DNA of 39,954 nt from an uncultured Lachnospiraceae bacterium (GCA_902794825.1 CADBIU010000030.1:1-39954), one strand, 5' to 3'; positions 18,597 through 27,255 are shown, numbered from the stretch's first letter. A program made the numbers and translations. Notes: generated by a model from the sequence alone, not told the origin.

Positions 18597-19079
18597 ATGA
18601 GAGTATTGATCCTCGGAGATACACACGCGCAGGACGATATTTTCCTACGGATCCTTGCCGCGGAAAAAGAATACGACGCTGTTTTGCACACAGGGGACTT
18701 CGAGGGAAGTGAGTTCGTCTATCGCGAGCTCTCGGACGCGCCCCTTTATGCTATTGCGGGAAATAATGATTTTTTTACGGACGCTCCCTATGAGAGAGTC
18801 GTAGAACTGGAAGGGTGCCGGATCTTCATGACCCACGGGCACCGCTACGGTCTGGAAAAAGGATACATGGGCGTCTTCCGCGAGGCGCACAGAAGAAACG
18901 CATCCATTGCGGTATTCGGGCACTCCCATCTGCCGGTGGCGGAATACTGCCGGGGCGTTCTGATGCTCAATCCCGGGAGCACTTCATGGCCCAGACAGGA
19001 GAACAGGACTCCTTCCTACATTGTGCTCAATCTGGAGGGCGGCCGGGTCCTCTCCTTCGGGATCCGCTATCTCGACTAA
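18597..19079 (+). CDS. YfcE/MJ0936-type phosphodiesterase
   Basis: This 160-residue metallophosphoesterase has GDTHAQ (residues 7-12), HTGDFEGSE (31-39), AGNNDFF (54-60), MTHGHRYG (78-85) and GHSHLP (107-112), which supply the two-metal ligands. Family members hydrolyse phosphodiesters in vitro; the natural substrate is not known. The gene lies 20 bases after rdgB, probably in the same operon. Its ribosome site (GGTG) is weak, so translation may depend on coupling. It has a different fold arrangement from the phosphoesterase at 2.0 kb, which has a longer cap. Confidence 0.9.
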   Translation: MRVLILGDTHAQDDIFLRILAAEKEYDAVLHTGDFEGSEFVYRELSDAPLYAIAGNNDFFTDAPYERVVELEGCRIFMTHGHRYGLEKGYMGVFREAHRRNASIAVFGHSHLPVAEYCRGVLMLNPGSTSWPRQENRTPSYIVLNLEGGRVLSFGIRYLD

Positions 19080-19097
19080 AAAAGTTTAAAAACTGTG

Positions 19098-19126
19098 TTG
19101 ACAATCGGTGTGCTTCAAATTATAAT
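19098..19126 (+). promoter_or_regulatory. promoter of the six-tRNA cluster
   Basis: A consensus promoter: TTGACA (19098-19103), 17-base spacer, TATAAT (19121-19126), 24 bases before tRNA-Pro. Confidence 0.92.
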
Positions 19127-19150
19127 AACACTTGCATTTGAGATTGGTTC

Positions 19151-19224
19151 CGGGGTGTTGCTCAGCTTGGCAGAGCGCCTGGTTTGGGACCAGGAGGTCG
19201 CAGGTTCGAATCCTGTCACCCCGA
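19151..19224 (+). tRNA. tRNA-Pro (TGG)
   Basis: Acceptor CGGGGTG/CACCCCG, anticodon stem CCTGG/CCAGG with loop TTTGGGA and anticodon TGG, T loop GTTCGAAT. First of the cluster. Confidence 0.95.
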
Positions 19225-19260
19225 TTCAAATGAGACAATTTATAATCCTTCATTACTTAT

Positions 19261-19331
19261 GCGGGTGTAGTTCAATGGTAGAACACTAGCCTTCCAAGCT
19301 AGATACGTGGGTTCGATTCCCATCACCCGCT
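19261..19331 (+). tRNA. tRNA-Gly (TCC)
   Basis: Acceptor GCGGGTG/CACCCGC, anticodon loop CTTCCAA with anticodon TCC. It complements the GCC glycine genes at 8.3 kb. Confidence 0.95.
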
Positions 19332-19388
19332 TTAACAATTGCCTTTTTTAGACAGTTGACGGCAGGCACGATCTGCTGCCGGGATTAT

Positions 19389-19462
19389 GTGTCCGTAGCT
19401 CAGCTGGATAGAGCACCGGCCTTCTAAGCCGGGTGTCGGGGGTTCGAGTCCCTTCGGGCATA
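19389..19462 (+). tRNA. tRNA-Arg (TCT)
   Basis: Anticodon loop CTTCTAA with anticodon TCT and T arm GGTTCGAGTCC. The acceptor GTGTCCG/CGGGCAT contains two G-T pairs, including the terminal one, so it is weaker than usual. Confidence 0.93.
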
Positions 19463-19493
19463 CTTCCGATAGAAATTCGGAATAAGGTTTTAT

Positions 19494-19568
19494 GGTGGGT
19501 ATGGCGTAGTTGGCTAACGCGCCAGATTGTGGTTCTGGAGACCGTGGGTTCGAGTCCCATTACCCACC
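19494..19568 (+). tRNA. tRNA-His (GTG)
   Basis: Acceptor GTGGGTA/TACCCAC with the extra G(-1) opposite C73 expected for histidine, and anticodon loop TTGTGGT with anticodon GTG. Confidence 0.95.
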
Positions 19569-19583
19569 TTTTTTTAATGCCAT

Positions 19584-19655
19584 TGGGCTATCGCCAAGTG
19601 GTAAGGCACAGCACTTTGACTGCTGCATGCGTTGGTTCGAATCCAACTAGCCCAG
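19584..19655 (+). tRNA. tRNA-Gln (TTG)
   Basis: Acceptor TGGGCTA/TAGCCCA, anticodon loop CTTTGAC with anticodon TTG, discriminator G. Confidence 0.95.
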
Positions 19656-19659
19656 CTGC

Positions 19660-19732
19660 GGGACATTAGCTCAGTTGGTAGAGCACTTGACTTTTAATCA
19701 AGTTGTCGGGGGTTCGATCCCCCCATGTCTCA
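19660..19732 (+). tRNA. tRNA-Lys (TTT)
   Basis: Acceptor GGGACAT/ATGTCTC with one G-T pair, anticodon loop CTTTTAA with anticodon TTT. Only four bases follow tRNA-Gln, so processing must be exact. Confidence 0.95.
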
Positions 19733-19744
19733 TCTGTAACTCTT

Positions 19745-19774
19745 CAGCCGATCTCTTGATTGCGGCTGTTTTTT
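19745..19774 (+). terminator. terminator of the six-tRNA cluster
   Basis: CAGCCG (19745-19750) pairs with CGGCTG (19763-19768), followed by six T residues. Confidence 0.8.
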
Positions 19775-19842
19775 GTTATTAGAGGAAATGATGATCCGGG
19801 CTTTCCTTGTTTGATCAGAATCATTTCCCCTCTCTTTGATCT

Positions 19843-19924
19843 GCGGATATGGCGAAACTGGCAGACGCGCCAGATTTAGGTTCTGGTGGGACCCCCCGTG
19901 CAGGTTCGAGTCCTGTTATCCGCA
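19843..19924 (+). tRNA. tRNA-Leu (TAG)
   Basis: Acceptor GCGGATA/TATCCGC, anticodon loop ATTTAGGT with anticodon TAG, and a long variable arm as expected for leucine. It lies beyond the cluster terminator; no clear promoter of its own is seen in the 68-base gap. Confidence 0.93.
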
Positions 19925-19929
19925 CTGCT

Positions 19930-19962
19930 GACCGGCAGGATTTCTCCTGCTGGTCTTTTTTT
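19930..19962 (+). terminator. terminator after tRNA-Leu
   Basis: An 11-bp stem with one wobble (19930-19940 with 19945-19955) and a TTTC loop region is followed by seven T residues. Confidence 0.88.
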
Positions 19963-20036
19963 GCGCATTTTCGTGTTTTTCTGTGATTGCGAAATGTTTT
20001 TCGTGCGGATTTTCCGCCGAAGTCATCCTCCGGCGT

Positions 20037-21029
20037 TTACCTTACGTTAAGGTCATTCACTGTCTTCCCAACCGCTATACTGCCCTCGAGAGAGACTCTC
20101 TCCCCGATGTCTGTCTCAGGATGATCCAATATTTTGACCAGTTTGCGGACCGCTTCTCTTCCCAGCTCCGAAGGCGCGTTTGACAGACATGTGATCCCGT
20201 CCTCTCCACTCCCCCATTCTTCCCTGTCTGTCTGCAGGACGACTGCGGACATATCCTCAGGAATCGTAAGGCCGCTTTTCTCCCATTCTCTGATCCTGCA
20301 GGCAGCTTCCCTGCGGGATGTAAAAAAAACGCATGTAACCTTCGCCTCCGCGGACAATTTCAGTACATTTTCCGCAGACAGCGCCGATAGATCCGTCTTA
20401 AGACAATCCATATCCAGTTTGCCCGCCTCTTCCGCGAGTATGGAAGCATATTTTCTGTATCCGATACTCTGATCCCCGGGAAAAACAGTGATCCGGTGCC
20501 CCTTCTTTCTCAGGTACCCCAGTATAGCCGCCGCATTCTTTCTGAAATCCCTGCAGATGCTGGTATGTCCCGTAACTTCATTTTCGACGCTGATGAGCGG
20601 AATATTGCTCTCGAGAAGTTCCGCGAACCGCCCCCTATAGAGGTCCTCTCTGCTCGCCAGAAGGCAGACCCCGTCAACTCTTCGGGCCGCCACCCTTCCG
20701 ACCCAGCTCATATGCTGTTCCGCGCAGTCTTCCCCCATAATGAGAAGATCTCTGCGGCGCTCAGCCGCCTCTCCCGCCATGCCGCACAGCATTTCCCTGT
20801 AATATGGCGACTTCACCAGATCCGCGGATCCAGGTGCCAGGATCCCGATAGTTCCCGACATCATCCGCGAGCGTCTTTCCCCTTCTCCGTACTTGTAATC
20901 CAGTTCCTCCGCAGTCTTCAACACCTTCCTTTTTGTCTCTTCGCTGATGTCGGGATATCCTTTCAACGCCTTACTGACTGTCGAAACAGATAGTCCCAGC
21001 ACCGCCGAAATATCCTTTTGATATGCCAT
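20037..21029 (-). CDS. LacI-family transcriptional regulator
   Basis: This 330-residue repressor has an N-terminal LacI helix-turn-helix (residues 4-25, with ISAVLGLSVSTVSKALKG) and the hinge-type DISEETKRKVLKTAEELDY. The rest is a periplasmic-binding-protein-like sensor domain starting at TIGILAPG, with DGVCLLAS and PLISVENEV. It would bind a sugar-like effector in the cytoplasm and control transport or sugar genes. GGAGG lies eight bases before the ATG. No sugar transport or metabolism gene is adjacent, so the target genes are not evident; it may act on distant genes or on itself. The C-terminal part is diverged from well-known sugar repressors. Confidence 0.92.
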   Translation of the reverse strand: MAYQKDISAVLGLSVSTVSKALKGYPDISEETKRKVLKTAEELDYKYGEGERRSRMMSGTIGILAPGSADLVKSPYYREMLCGMAGEAAERRRDLLIMGEDCAEQHMSWVGRVAARRVDGVCLLASREDLYRGRFAELLESNIPLISVENEVTGHTSICRDFRKNAAAILGYLRKKGHRITVFPGDQSIGYRKYASILAEEAGKLDMDCLKTDLSALSAENVLKLSAEAKVTCVFFTSRREAACRIREWEKSGLTIPEDMSAVVLQTDREEWGSGEDGITCLSNAPSELGREAVRKLVKILDHPETDIGERVSLEGSIAVGKTVNDLNVR

Positions 21030-21348
21030 ATTAGTTTCCTCCCTGCATTTATCCTATCTATCGCAGAGAAAAAACCGCAAGTTTTTTCTTCCCGGCACCG
21101 TCTCCCCGTCATTGTCAAAATATAGTTTTTCGCTGTTTATCGTAAAACACGAAATTTTTTCTCTTATTTTTCCTAAATTATCAATATAATAATTATCTCA
21201 TTTCACAATTTCGGAATTCTCTTCGAAAATGACTGCGAAAATATTGTTTTCTTTCCGTGCTGGTCCTTATGATAAATGATATTCCGACAATCAGTTTTCT
21301 TCAGGCAGCGCGAGTATCCACTGCCTCTCAAATTTCTAAATTTTATTA
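21030..21348. other. AT-rich intergenic region between lacI-type gene and tRNA-Arg
   Basis: No coding sequence is recognised. It holds a short perfect inverted repeat AGAAAAAAC/GTTTTTTCT (21065-21087) in the leader of the regulator gene, and A/T tracts. No convincing promoter for the regulator could be fixed. Confidence 0.4.
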
Positions 21349-21377
21349 TTGACAAAACACGCTTTTTTTTATAGAAT
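21349..21377 (+). promoter_or_regulatory. promoter of tRNA-Arg (ACG)
   Basis: TTGACA (21349-21354), a 17-base spacer with a run of T residues, and TAGAAT (21372-21377), 12 bases before the tRNA. Confidence 0.85.
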
Positions 21378-21388
21378 ACTTGTGTTGC

Positions 21389-21462
21389 GTAAGTGTAGCT
21401 CAGCTGGATAGAGCGTCTGGCTACGGACCAGAAGGTCGCGAGTTCGAATCTTGTCACTTACA
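21389..21462 (+). tRNA. tRNA-Arg (ACG)
   Basis: Acceptor GTAAGTG/CACTTAC, anticodon loop CTACGGA with anticodon ACG (deaminated to ICG by TadA), T arm GAGTTCGAATCTT. Single-gene unit. Confidence 0.95.
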
Positions 21463-21467
21463 CGCAG

Positions 21468-21499
21468 AAAGGCTGTTGCGATTGCAACAGCCTTTTTCT
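21468..21499 (+). terminator. terminator of tRNA-Arg (ACG)
   Basis: AAAGGCTGTTGC pairs with GCAACAGCCTTT across a GATT loop, ending in a T-run. Confidence 0.92.
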
Positions 21500-21526
21500 T
21501 TGTCCAAATTGTTGTATTCATGAATT

Positions 21527-21566
21527 GAGCCGGAGGACAGCCTTTTCACTGTCATCCGGCTCTTTT
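21527..21566. terminator. long hairpin, probable terminator after the thiolase genes
   Basis: A 14-bp stem with one mismatch (21527-21540 with 21549-21562) lies between tRNA-Arg and the thiolase pseudogene. TTTT follows on the plus strand; the minus strand side lacks a good T-run, so it may serve mainly as a second plus-strand stop or a 3' RNA protector for the thiolase message. Confidence 0.6.
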
Positions 21567-21620
21567 GGTCAATCATATAGCCTTTCTAAGGCTTTGGCCT
21601 CACTTTAATGGACTTTTAGA

Positions 21621-22773
21621 TCAGTCTCTCTCAATGATAGCCGCGCAGCCCATGCCGCCGCCTACGCAAAGCGTAGCAAGGCCCTTCTTGGCGTCTCTCT
21701 TCTCCATCTCATGGATGAGCGTTACGAGAATACGAGTGCCGGAGCAGCCTACGGGGTGTCCGAGAGCGATCGCGCCGCCATTGACATTGAGCTTATCCAT
21801 ATCAAATCCAAGGTCATGTCCAACTGCAACAGACTGTGCCGCAAACGCCTCGTTCGCCTCGATCAGGTCGAAATCGCCGATCGTGTAGCCGCACTTCTCC
21901 ATGGTCTTGCGGGTAGCCGCGACAGGACCGATTCCCATGATGCGGGGCTCTACGCCTGCCAGCTCGCCGGCGATCCATGTGGCCTGAGGCTTCACGCCGA
22001 GTTCCTTGGCTTTCTCTTCGCTCATTACGATGATAGCAGCTGCCGCATCATTGATACCGGAGGAGTTTGCTGCTGTGACAACGCCGTCTTTCTTGAATGC
22101 AGGGCGAAGCAGGGCCTTCGTCTGTATCGACAACGACTGTCTTCTTCTTCATCTTAACTTCTACAGGGAAGATCTCATCTTTGAATTTGCCTTCCTCAAT
22201 TGCCTTGGAAGCCTTCTGCTGGGACCATGCCGCAAACTCGTCGAGCTGCTCTCTGGTAAGTCCCCACTCCTCAGCGATATTCTCTGCAGTAATACCCATG
22301 TGATAGCCGCCGAAAGCGTCTGTAAGGGCGTCTCTGATCATGGAATCCTCGAGAGGAGCATTGCCCATGCGATAGCCGAAACGGCCCTGCTGTACAAGAT
22401 AAGGAGCTCTGGACATGCTCTCCATACCGCCTGCTACTACGATGTCGGCGTTGCCGTTCTCGATAAGCTTGGCAGCCAGGTTTACGCAGTGAAGTCCGGA
22501 TCCGCAGAGAACGTTTATGGTGATAGCGGGAACTTCTACAGGAATGCCTGCGTTGATGGCAGCCTGTCTTGCGGGGTTCTGTCCGAGACCTGCCTGGATA
22601 ACGTTGCCCATATAGACCTCATCGACCTGCTCGGGCTTAACGCCTGCTCTCTTAAGAGCTTCCTTGATCGCCAAAGCGCCCAGATCGGGAGCCGGAATGG
22701 AGCTGAGCTGTCCGCCCATTGTTCCGATCGCTGTTCTGCAGGCACCTGCCAGGACTACTTTTCTCTTACTCAT
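21621..22773 (-). pseudogene. thlA: acetyl-CoA acetyltransferase (thiolase), copy 1, frameshifted by an internal deletion
   Basis: Thiolase joins two acetyl-CoA into acetoacetyl-CoA, the first step toward butyryl-CoA. The N-terminal part (22773 to about 22111) has the active-site cysteine in NVLCGSGLH; the C-terminal part (22110 to 21621, other frame) has [19 protein letters not shown] and LCVGGGMG. At 22110/22111 the sequence jumps from DEGP to LRPAFKK; the neighbouring paralogue has [15 protein letters not shown] there. About 32 bases are missing: adding 32 gives exactly 394 codons plus stop. The deletion removes a conserved CoA-binding loop and shifts the frame, so no active enzyme is expected. 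Strong ribosome site GGAGG before the start. It could be an assembly error, since a second thiolase is adjacent. Confidence 0.85.
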
Positions 22774-22807
22774 GGATTTCTTCCTCCTGAAATGTGATTA
22801 TTCAAAG

Positions 22808-22838
22808 ACCGCCCCCGGATTTTATGTCCAGGGGCGGT
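22808..22838 (-). terminator. hairpin between the two thiolase genes
   Basis: ACCGCCCC and GGGGCGGT form a GC-rich stem around a 15-base middle. The following CTTTG on the minus strand is a poor T-run, so it is an attenuator or mRNA-stabilising hairpin rather than a strong terminator. Confidence 0.5.
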
Positions 22839-22860
22839 ATTTACAGTCTTTACAAAGTTA

Positions 22861-24034
22861 TCAGTCTCTCTCTACGATGGTAGCGCAGCCCATGCCGCCG
22901 CCGATGCACAGAGTAGCAAGGCCCCTCTTGGCATCTCTCTTGACCATCTCGTGAAGTTACAAGGATACGGCATCCGGAAGCTCCTACAGGGTGTCCGAGA
23001 GCGATCGCGCCGCCGTTGACATTGAGTTTGGAAAGATCGAAGCCGAGGTCTTTTCCTACTGCTACGGACTGAGCCGCGAAAGCTTCGTTTGCTTCATACA
23101 GATCAAACTGGTCGATCGTAAGGCCGGTTCTTGCAAGAACCTTCTTGGTAGCTGCTACAGGTCCAACGCCCATGATGGAGGGATCTACGCCGCCGAGCGC
23201 GCCTGCTACCCATGTTGCCATAGGGGTAACGCCCAGCTCTTTCGCCTTCTCTTCGCTCATGACTACGACACAAGCTGCGCCGTCGTTAATTCCGGAAGCA
23301 TTGCCTGCTGTTGTAACGCCGCCTGCATTGATTGCGCGAAGCTTAGCAAGACCTTCGGGAGTTGTGCCGGGACGAGGGCCCTCGTCAGTGTCAACGATGA
23401 CAGTCTGCTTCTTCATCTTGACTTCTACAGGAACGATCTCATCCTTGAACTTGCCGGCTTCCATAGCTGCGCATGCCTTATTCTGGCTGTTTGCTGCGAA
23501 TACGTCGAGTTCTTCTCTTGTAAGGCCCCACTGCTCTGCTACGTTGTCAGCGGTCTTGATCATGTGATAGTCGTTGAATGCATCCCAAAGAGCATCCTTG
23601 ATCATGGTGTCAACCAGAACGCCGTTGTTCATTCTGTAACCATAACGGCCCTGCATAACTGCATAAGGAGCGAGGGACATGTTCTCCATGCCGCCTGCGA
23701 TAACGATGTCAGCAGTACCTGCGATGATCTTCTCAGCCGCCATATTGACGCAGTTCAGACCGGAACCGCATACTACGTTGATGGTGACTGCGGGAACTTC
23801 TACAGGAAGTCCTGCGCCAATGGAAGCCTGTCTTGCCACGTTCTGGCCCTGGCCTGCCTGGATAACACAGCCCATGAGAACTTCATCAACCTGGTCTGCA
23901 GGAACGCCGGTGCGCTTAAGAGCTTCCTTGATCACGATAGAACCAAGATCTGCAGCCTTAACTGTGCTGAGCTGTCCGCCCATCTTGCCGATTGCTGTAC
24001 GGCATGCGCCCGCCAAAACAACTTTCTTTGCCAT
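22861..24034 (-). pseudogene. thlA: acetyl-CoA acetyltransferase (thiolase), copy 2, frameshifted near the C-terminus
   Basis: This has the same reaction as copy 1 and is about two-thirds identical in protein sequence. It is intact through NVVCGSGLN, the [12 protein letters not shown] loop, NEAFAAQS and [14 protein letters not shown]. After RILVT the frame is lost at 22954: one base stands where copy 1 has the two codons for LI before HEM. Adding five bases gives 392 codons and restores [26 protein letters not shown] to a stop at 22861. As read, translation would run to 22850 with an unrelated tail and without the second catalytic cysteine (in LCIGGG). Start at 24034 with GGAGG. First gene of a thiolase pair with its own promoter. 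Confidence 0.85.
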
Positions 24035-24139
24035 TTCTTTCCTCCAATTTTCCTTAAATAATATGTTTCACTCCTTGCTCCGGTGACAGCCGCAAGCACT
24101 AAATATGCGTCCATACACGGCTTTTATATCACCTTATTT

Positions 24140-24168
24140 ATTATATCACAGCAAAATATAATTGTGAA
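24140..24168 (-). promoter_or_regulatory. promoter of the thiolase pair
   Basis: TTCACA (24168-24163), a 17-base spacer and TATAAT (24145-24140) on the minus strand lie about 106 bases before the copy 2 start. Confidence 0.7.
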
Positions 24169-24191
24169 TAAAATATCAATATTTTTATATT

Positions 24192-24237
24192 ATTTCAGCA
24201 CTCCCTGAAAAGTATTTGGGGCCTGAGGTGCTGAAAT
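24192..24237. promoter_or_regulatory. inverted repeat upstream of the thiolase promoter
   Basis: ATTTCAGCAC (24192-24201) and GTGCTGAAAT (24228-24237) are perfect inverted copies 26 bases apart, just upstream of the -35 region. It could be an operator or a hairpin; undecided. Confidence 0.4.
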
Positions 24238-24245
24238 TACATTAA

Positions 24246-24280
24246 CTAAAGGCCGCATGAACCAAACGGTCCATGCGGCC
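24246..24280 (-). terminator. etfA terminator
   Basis: GGCCGCATG pairs with CATGCGGCC (24251-24259 with 24272-24280) with further pairs inside, followed on the minus strand by TTTAGTTAAT, an imperfect T-tract. Confidence 0.65.
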
Positions 24281-24305
24281 TCTCATATTGTCCCAAGTAT
24301 TTAAC

Positions 24306-25316
24306 TTATGCCTCTTTCAGCTTCTTGATCTCAGCAGTAAGTGCAGGAACTACTTCATACAGATCGCCAACTACGCCGTAATCAGCAATGTTGAAGATGT
24401 TGGCATCCTCATCCTTGTTGATAGCGACGATGCAGTCAGAGCTGCTCATGCCTGCTACGTGCTGGATAGCGCCGGAGATACCGCAAGCGATGTAAAGCTT
24501 AGGTCCAACGGTCTTGCCGGTCTGGCCTACCTGGTGAGCATGTGCGATCCAGCCGCTGTCAACAGCTGCACGGGAAGCGCCAACTACGCCGCCAAGCAGA
24601 TCAGCGAGGGGCTTAAGTGTGGTATTGAATCCTTCGGGGCCGCCCATTCCGCGTCCGCCGGATACGATGATGTCAGCGCCTTCGAGATCGACCATCTCGC
24701 CTGCTGCATCTTCGATAGTCTCAAGGATGCATGTGCGGATGTCTTCGGGAGCGACATGATAATCTTCTCTGATGATCTCAGCCTTGTTCTCGCCGGCTTC
24801 GGGTTTCTTGAAGACGCCGGGACGAACAGTACCGCACTGAGGGCGGTGGTCAGGGCACATGATGGTAGCCATCAGGTTGCCGCCGAATGCAGGACGTGTC
24901 CATGCGACATTGCCAGTCTCTTCGTCGATGTCAAGGCTTGTGCAGTCTGCAGTAAGGCCTGTTCTGAGTCTGGAGGAGAAGCGGGGGCCAAGGTCACGGC
25001 CGTTCGGTGTAGCACCGATCATGACTGTGGTGGGCGCATACTTCTCAACGGCATATGTAAGAGCGTTTACATATGCATCGGTCGTGAACTGCTGGTACTC
25101 AGGTCCCTCGATTACGATAACCTGGTCTGCGCCGTAGATGCCGGCCTGCTCAACAGCTTCCGCAACGTTGTTGCCGATAACAACGCCAACCAGCTTTCCG
25201 CCCTGCTTGGTTGCAAGGTCACGGCCGGGATTCAGGAGCTCCAAACCGACTTTCTTCGGGGAACCATCCTCGTTAGTTTCAATAAATACCCAAAGGTCTT
25301 TTGTCTTAGCTTCCAT
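24306..25316 (-). CDS. etfA: electron transfer flavoprotein, alpha subunit
   Basis: EtfA with EtfB forms a FAD-containing carrier; in butyrate-forming clostridia it serves butyryl-CoA dehydrogenase and can bifurcate electrons to ferredoxin. The 336-residue protein has the C-terminal FAD-binding signature: SGGRGMGGPEGFNTTLKPLADLLGGVVGASRAAVDSGW, then QVGQTGKTVGPKLYIACGISGAIQH and the INKDEDANIFNIADYGVVGD. It starts 14 bases after etfB with GGAGGG upstream. No acyl-CoA dehydrogenase lies beside it. Confidence 0.97.
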   Translation of the reverse strand: MEAKTKDLWVFIETNEDGSPKKVGLELLNPGRDLATKQGGKLVGVVIGNNVAEAVEQAGIYGADQVIVIEGPEYQQFTTDAYVNALTYAVEKYAPTTVMIGATPNGRDLGPRFSSRLRTGLTADCTSLDIDEETGNVAWTRPAFGGNLMATIMCPDHRPQCGTVRPGVFKKPEAGENKAEIIREDYHVAPEDIRTCILETIEDAAGEMVDLEGADIIVSGGRGMGGPEGFNTTLKPLADLLGGVVGASRAAVDSGWIAHAHQVGQTGKTVGPKLYIACGISGAIQHVAGMSSSDCIVAINKDEDANIFNIADYGVVGDLYEVVPALTAEIKKLKEA

Positions 25317-25330
25317 TGTTATCCCTCCTG

Positions 25331-26134
25331 TCAGATAATTCCATTATCAGTCAGAATCTTAGCTAACTTAGCTGCGGACTCTGCGCCGGTCTCTTCTTTG
25401 ATCTTAATTCCGCCCTGCTTTACGGGAGGAGTAAAGGACTTCTTAACGTGTGTAGGAGATCCTGCGAGACCATAGTGAGCCTTATCCATAGTGGAATCGA
25501 AGTCATCGCCCAGCTGCTCGAATTTTGCTCTGTTGGCAGCCAGTTTACGCTTGATAGTAGGATAACGGGGATCGAAAGAAGGCTTTGTGAATGTAACAAG
25601 GCAAGGGAACTTGATGCCGATGATCTGCTTGCCGTTCTCAGCTTCTTTCTGGACCTTCAGGCCGCCCTCTACTGCTTCGCACTCGAGTCCATAGGTAACC
25701 TGGGGAAGTCCCAGCCACTCAGCGATCTCGGGACCAACCTGAGCAGTATCACCATCGATTGCCTGTTTGCCGCAGAAGATAGCGTCGAAAGCGCCTTCGG
25801 TCTCTTCGATCTTCTTGATGGCATGGGAAAGGATATAGGAAGTAGCAAGAGTATCGGATCCGCCGAATGTACGGCCGGTTACGAGATAGCCCTTGTCAGC
25901 CGCGATAGCGACGCACTCCTTCAGGACTGCGACTGCCTGCGGCGGTCCCATGGTGACTACTACGATCTTGGTATCGGGATTTTTGTCCTTAATGCGGGCT
26001 GCTGCCTCAAGTGCATAGCCGTCGAAAGGATTCAGAATAGCCGGGACACCCTCACGGATCAGGGTGTGCTTGACCGGATCGATCTTAATCTGAGTCGTAT
26101 CCGGAACCTGTTTTACGCAAACAAGAATGTTCAT
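25331..26134 (-). CDS. etfB: electron transfer flavoprotein, beta subunit
   Basis: EtfB pairs with EtfA, encoded just downstream. The 267-residue sequence has VCVKQVPDT at the N-terminus, NPFDGYALEAA, VTMGPPQA, GGSDTLATSYIL and CGKQAIDGDTAQVGPEIAEWLGLPQVTY, all typical of clostridial EtfB. GGAGGAGG before the ATG gives a strong start. The 239-base gap upstream, after hbd, holds a hairpin and a possible promoter but no trace of a bcd gene. Confidence 0.97.
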   Translation of the reverse strand: MNILVCVKQVPDTTQIKIDPVKHTLIREGVPAILNPFDGYALEAAARIKDKNPDTKIVVVTMGPPQAVAVLKECVAIAADKGYLVTGRTFGGSDTLATSYILSHAIKKIEETEGAFDAIFCGKQAIDGDTAQVGPEIAEWLGLPQVTYGLECEAVEGGLKVQKEAENGKQIIGIKFPCLVTFTKPSFDPRYPTIKRKLAANRAKFEQLGDDFDSTMDKAHYGLAGSPTHVKKSFTPPVKQGGIKIKEETGAESAAKLAKILTDNGII

Positions 26135-26300
26135 ATTGTCCTCCTCCTGGGATGTTATTTCGTATACCCGGCCTTCGCGGTCATCTGCATCAGCTGCCGG
26201 ATATACAATTCTATTCCAAATATACCATGTGTTTATACAGCACGCTCACCGCTTTTTCGAATTAAGTCATTCAAAAATCGAATGTTCTAAGCTGTTAATA

Positions 26301-26332
26301 CTCTGCAGGAATATAAGCGTATTCCTGCAGAG
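26301..26332 (-). terminator. perfect 13-bp hairpin between hbd and etfB
   Basis: CTCTGCAGGAATA (26301-26313) and its complement (26320-26332) flank a 6-base loop. There is no proper T-run on either side, so it is a weak terminator or an mRNA-processing/stability element. TTCGAA and TATAAA, 18 bases apart on the minus strand downstream of it (about 26260-26231), could be an etfB promoter. Confidence 0.5.
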
Positions 26333-26373
26333 ATCACAAGTATACTCTGGTCTAAAGTATGAAACAGTTCGAA

Positions 26374-27255
26374 TTACTTCTTATCTGTGGGCACCTTATT
26401 GCGAGGGCCGTTGGAATAGTCATAGAAACCGATGCCGGTCTTGACGCCGAGTCTCTTGCCGCGGACCATCTTGCGAAGCAGAGGGCTTGCCGCATACTTG
26501 TTGTCGTGAGTTTCCTCAAAGAGGACATCCATGATCGCCAGGCAGATATCCAGACCGATGAAGTCGCCGAGTTCCAGCGGGCCCATGGGGTGGTTGCAGC
26601 CGAGCTTCATGCCGTTGTCGATGCCTTCGATATCAGCTGTGCCGGTGTAATATACGTTGATCGCTTCATTGATCATGGGAACAAGGATTCTGTTGACTGC
26701 GAAGCCTGCAGCCTCATTGACCTGTACCGGAACCTTGCCGAGCTGCTTGGAGATCTCGATGACCTTCTCAACAGTCTCCGCGGGGGTATTGATACCTGCA
26801 ATAACCTCAACCAGCTTCATAACAGGAGCGGGATTGAAGAAGTGCATGCCGATGATGGGCTTGGAAAGGCCTGCGCCGATCTGTGTGATGGATAAGGAAG
26901 AAGTATTGGACGCATAGATGCAGTCGGGATTCTGGACGATCTCATCCTGCAGCTTTCTGAAGCAATCCTGTTTGATTTCCATTACTTCAAGAGCCGCCTC
27001 AACTACGAGGTCAGGATCTACAGCGATATCGCTAAGGCCGGTAACGATCTTGCCGGTAATAGCGTCTGCGGCCGCCTGCTCCATTTTGCCCTTGCCGACC
27101 AGTCTGTCAAGGCCCTTCTTGATCTTATTAAGACCGCCGTCAGCGAATTCCTGCTTGATATCGCAGAGATAGACTTTCTCAACAGCGTCACACTGTGCGA
27201 ATGTCTGAGCAATTCCGGATCCCATTGCGCCAGCGCCGATAACAGCAACTTTCAT
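26374..27255 (-). CDS. hbd: 3-hydroxybutyryl-CoA dehydrogenase
   Basis: Hbd reduces acetoacetyl-CoA to 3-hydroxybutyryl-CoA with NAD(P)H. The 293-residue protein starts with the Rossmann motif VIGAGAMGSGIAQ, and has YASNTSSLSIT, GMHFFNPAPVMKLVEVI with the catalytic histidine, EAAGFAVNRILVPMINEA and, in the C-terminal domain, GCNHPMGPLELGDFIGLD. GGAGG before the ATG. It follows crt by 75 bases and is likely co-transcribed with it. Confidence 0.97.
   Translation of the reverse strand: MKVAVIGAGAMGSGIAQTFAQCDAVEKVYLCDIKQEFADGGLNKIKKGLDRLVGKGKMEQAAADAITGKIVTGLSDIAVDPDLVVEAALEVMEIKQDCFRKLQDEIVQNPDCIYASNTSSLSITQIGAGLSKPIIGMHFFNPAPVMKLVEVIAGINTPAETVEKVIEISKQLGKVPVQVNEAAGFAVNRILVPMINEAINVYYTGTADIEGIDNGMKLGCNHPMGPLELGDFIGLDICLAIMDVLFEETHDNKYAASPLLRKMVRGKRLGVKTGIGFYDYSNGPRNKVPTDKK

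Noticed and set aside
19095-19669. Small open frames over the tRNA cluster, and 21203-21457 over tRNA-Arg
   Set aside because: They are tRNA sequence read as protein; no real gene.
22991-24061. A 356-codon open frame on the plus strand opposite thiolase copy 2, and similar frames opposite etfA, oppA and the GH1 gene
   Set aside because: All are shadows of real genes with Cys/Val-rich composition and no recognisable domain.
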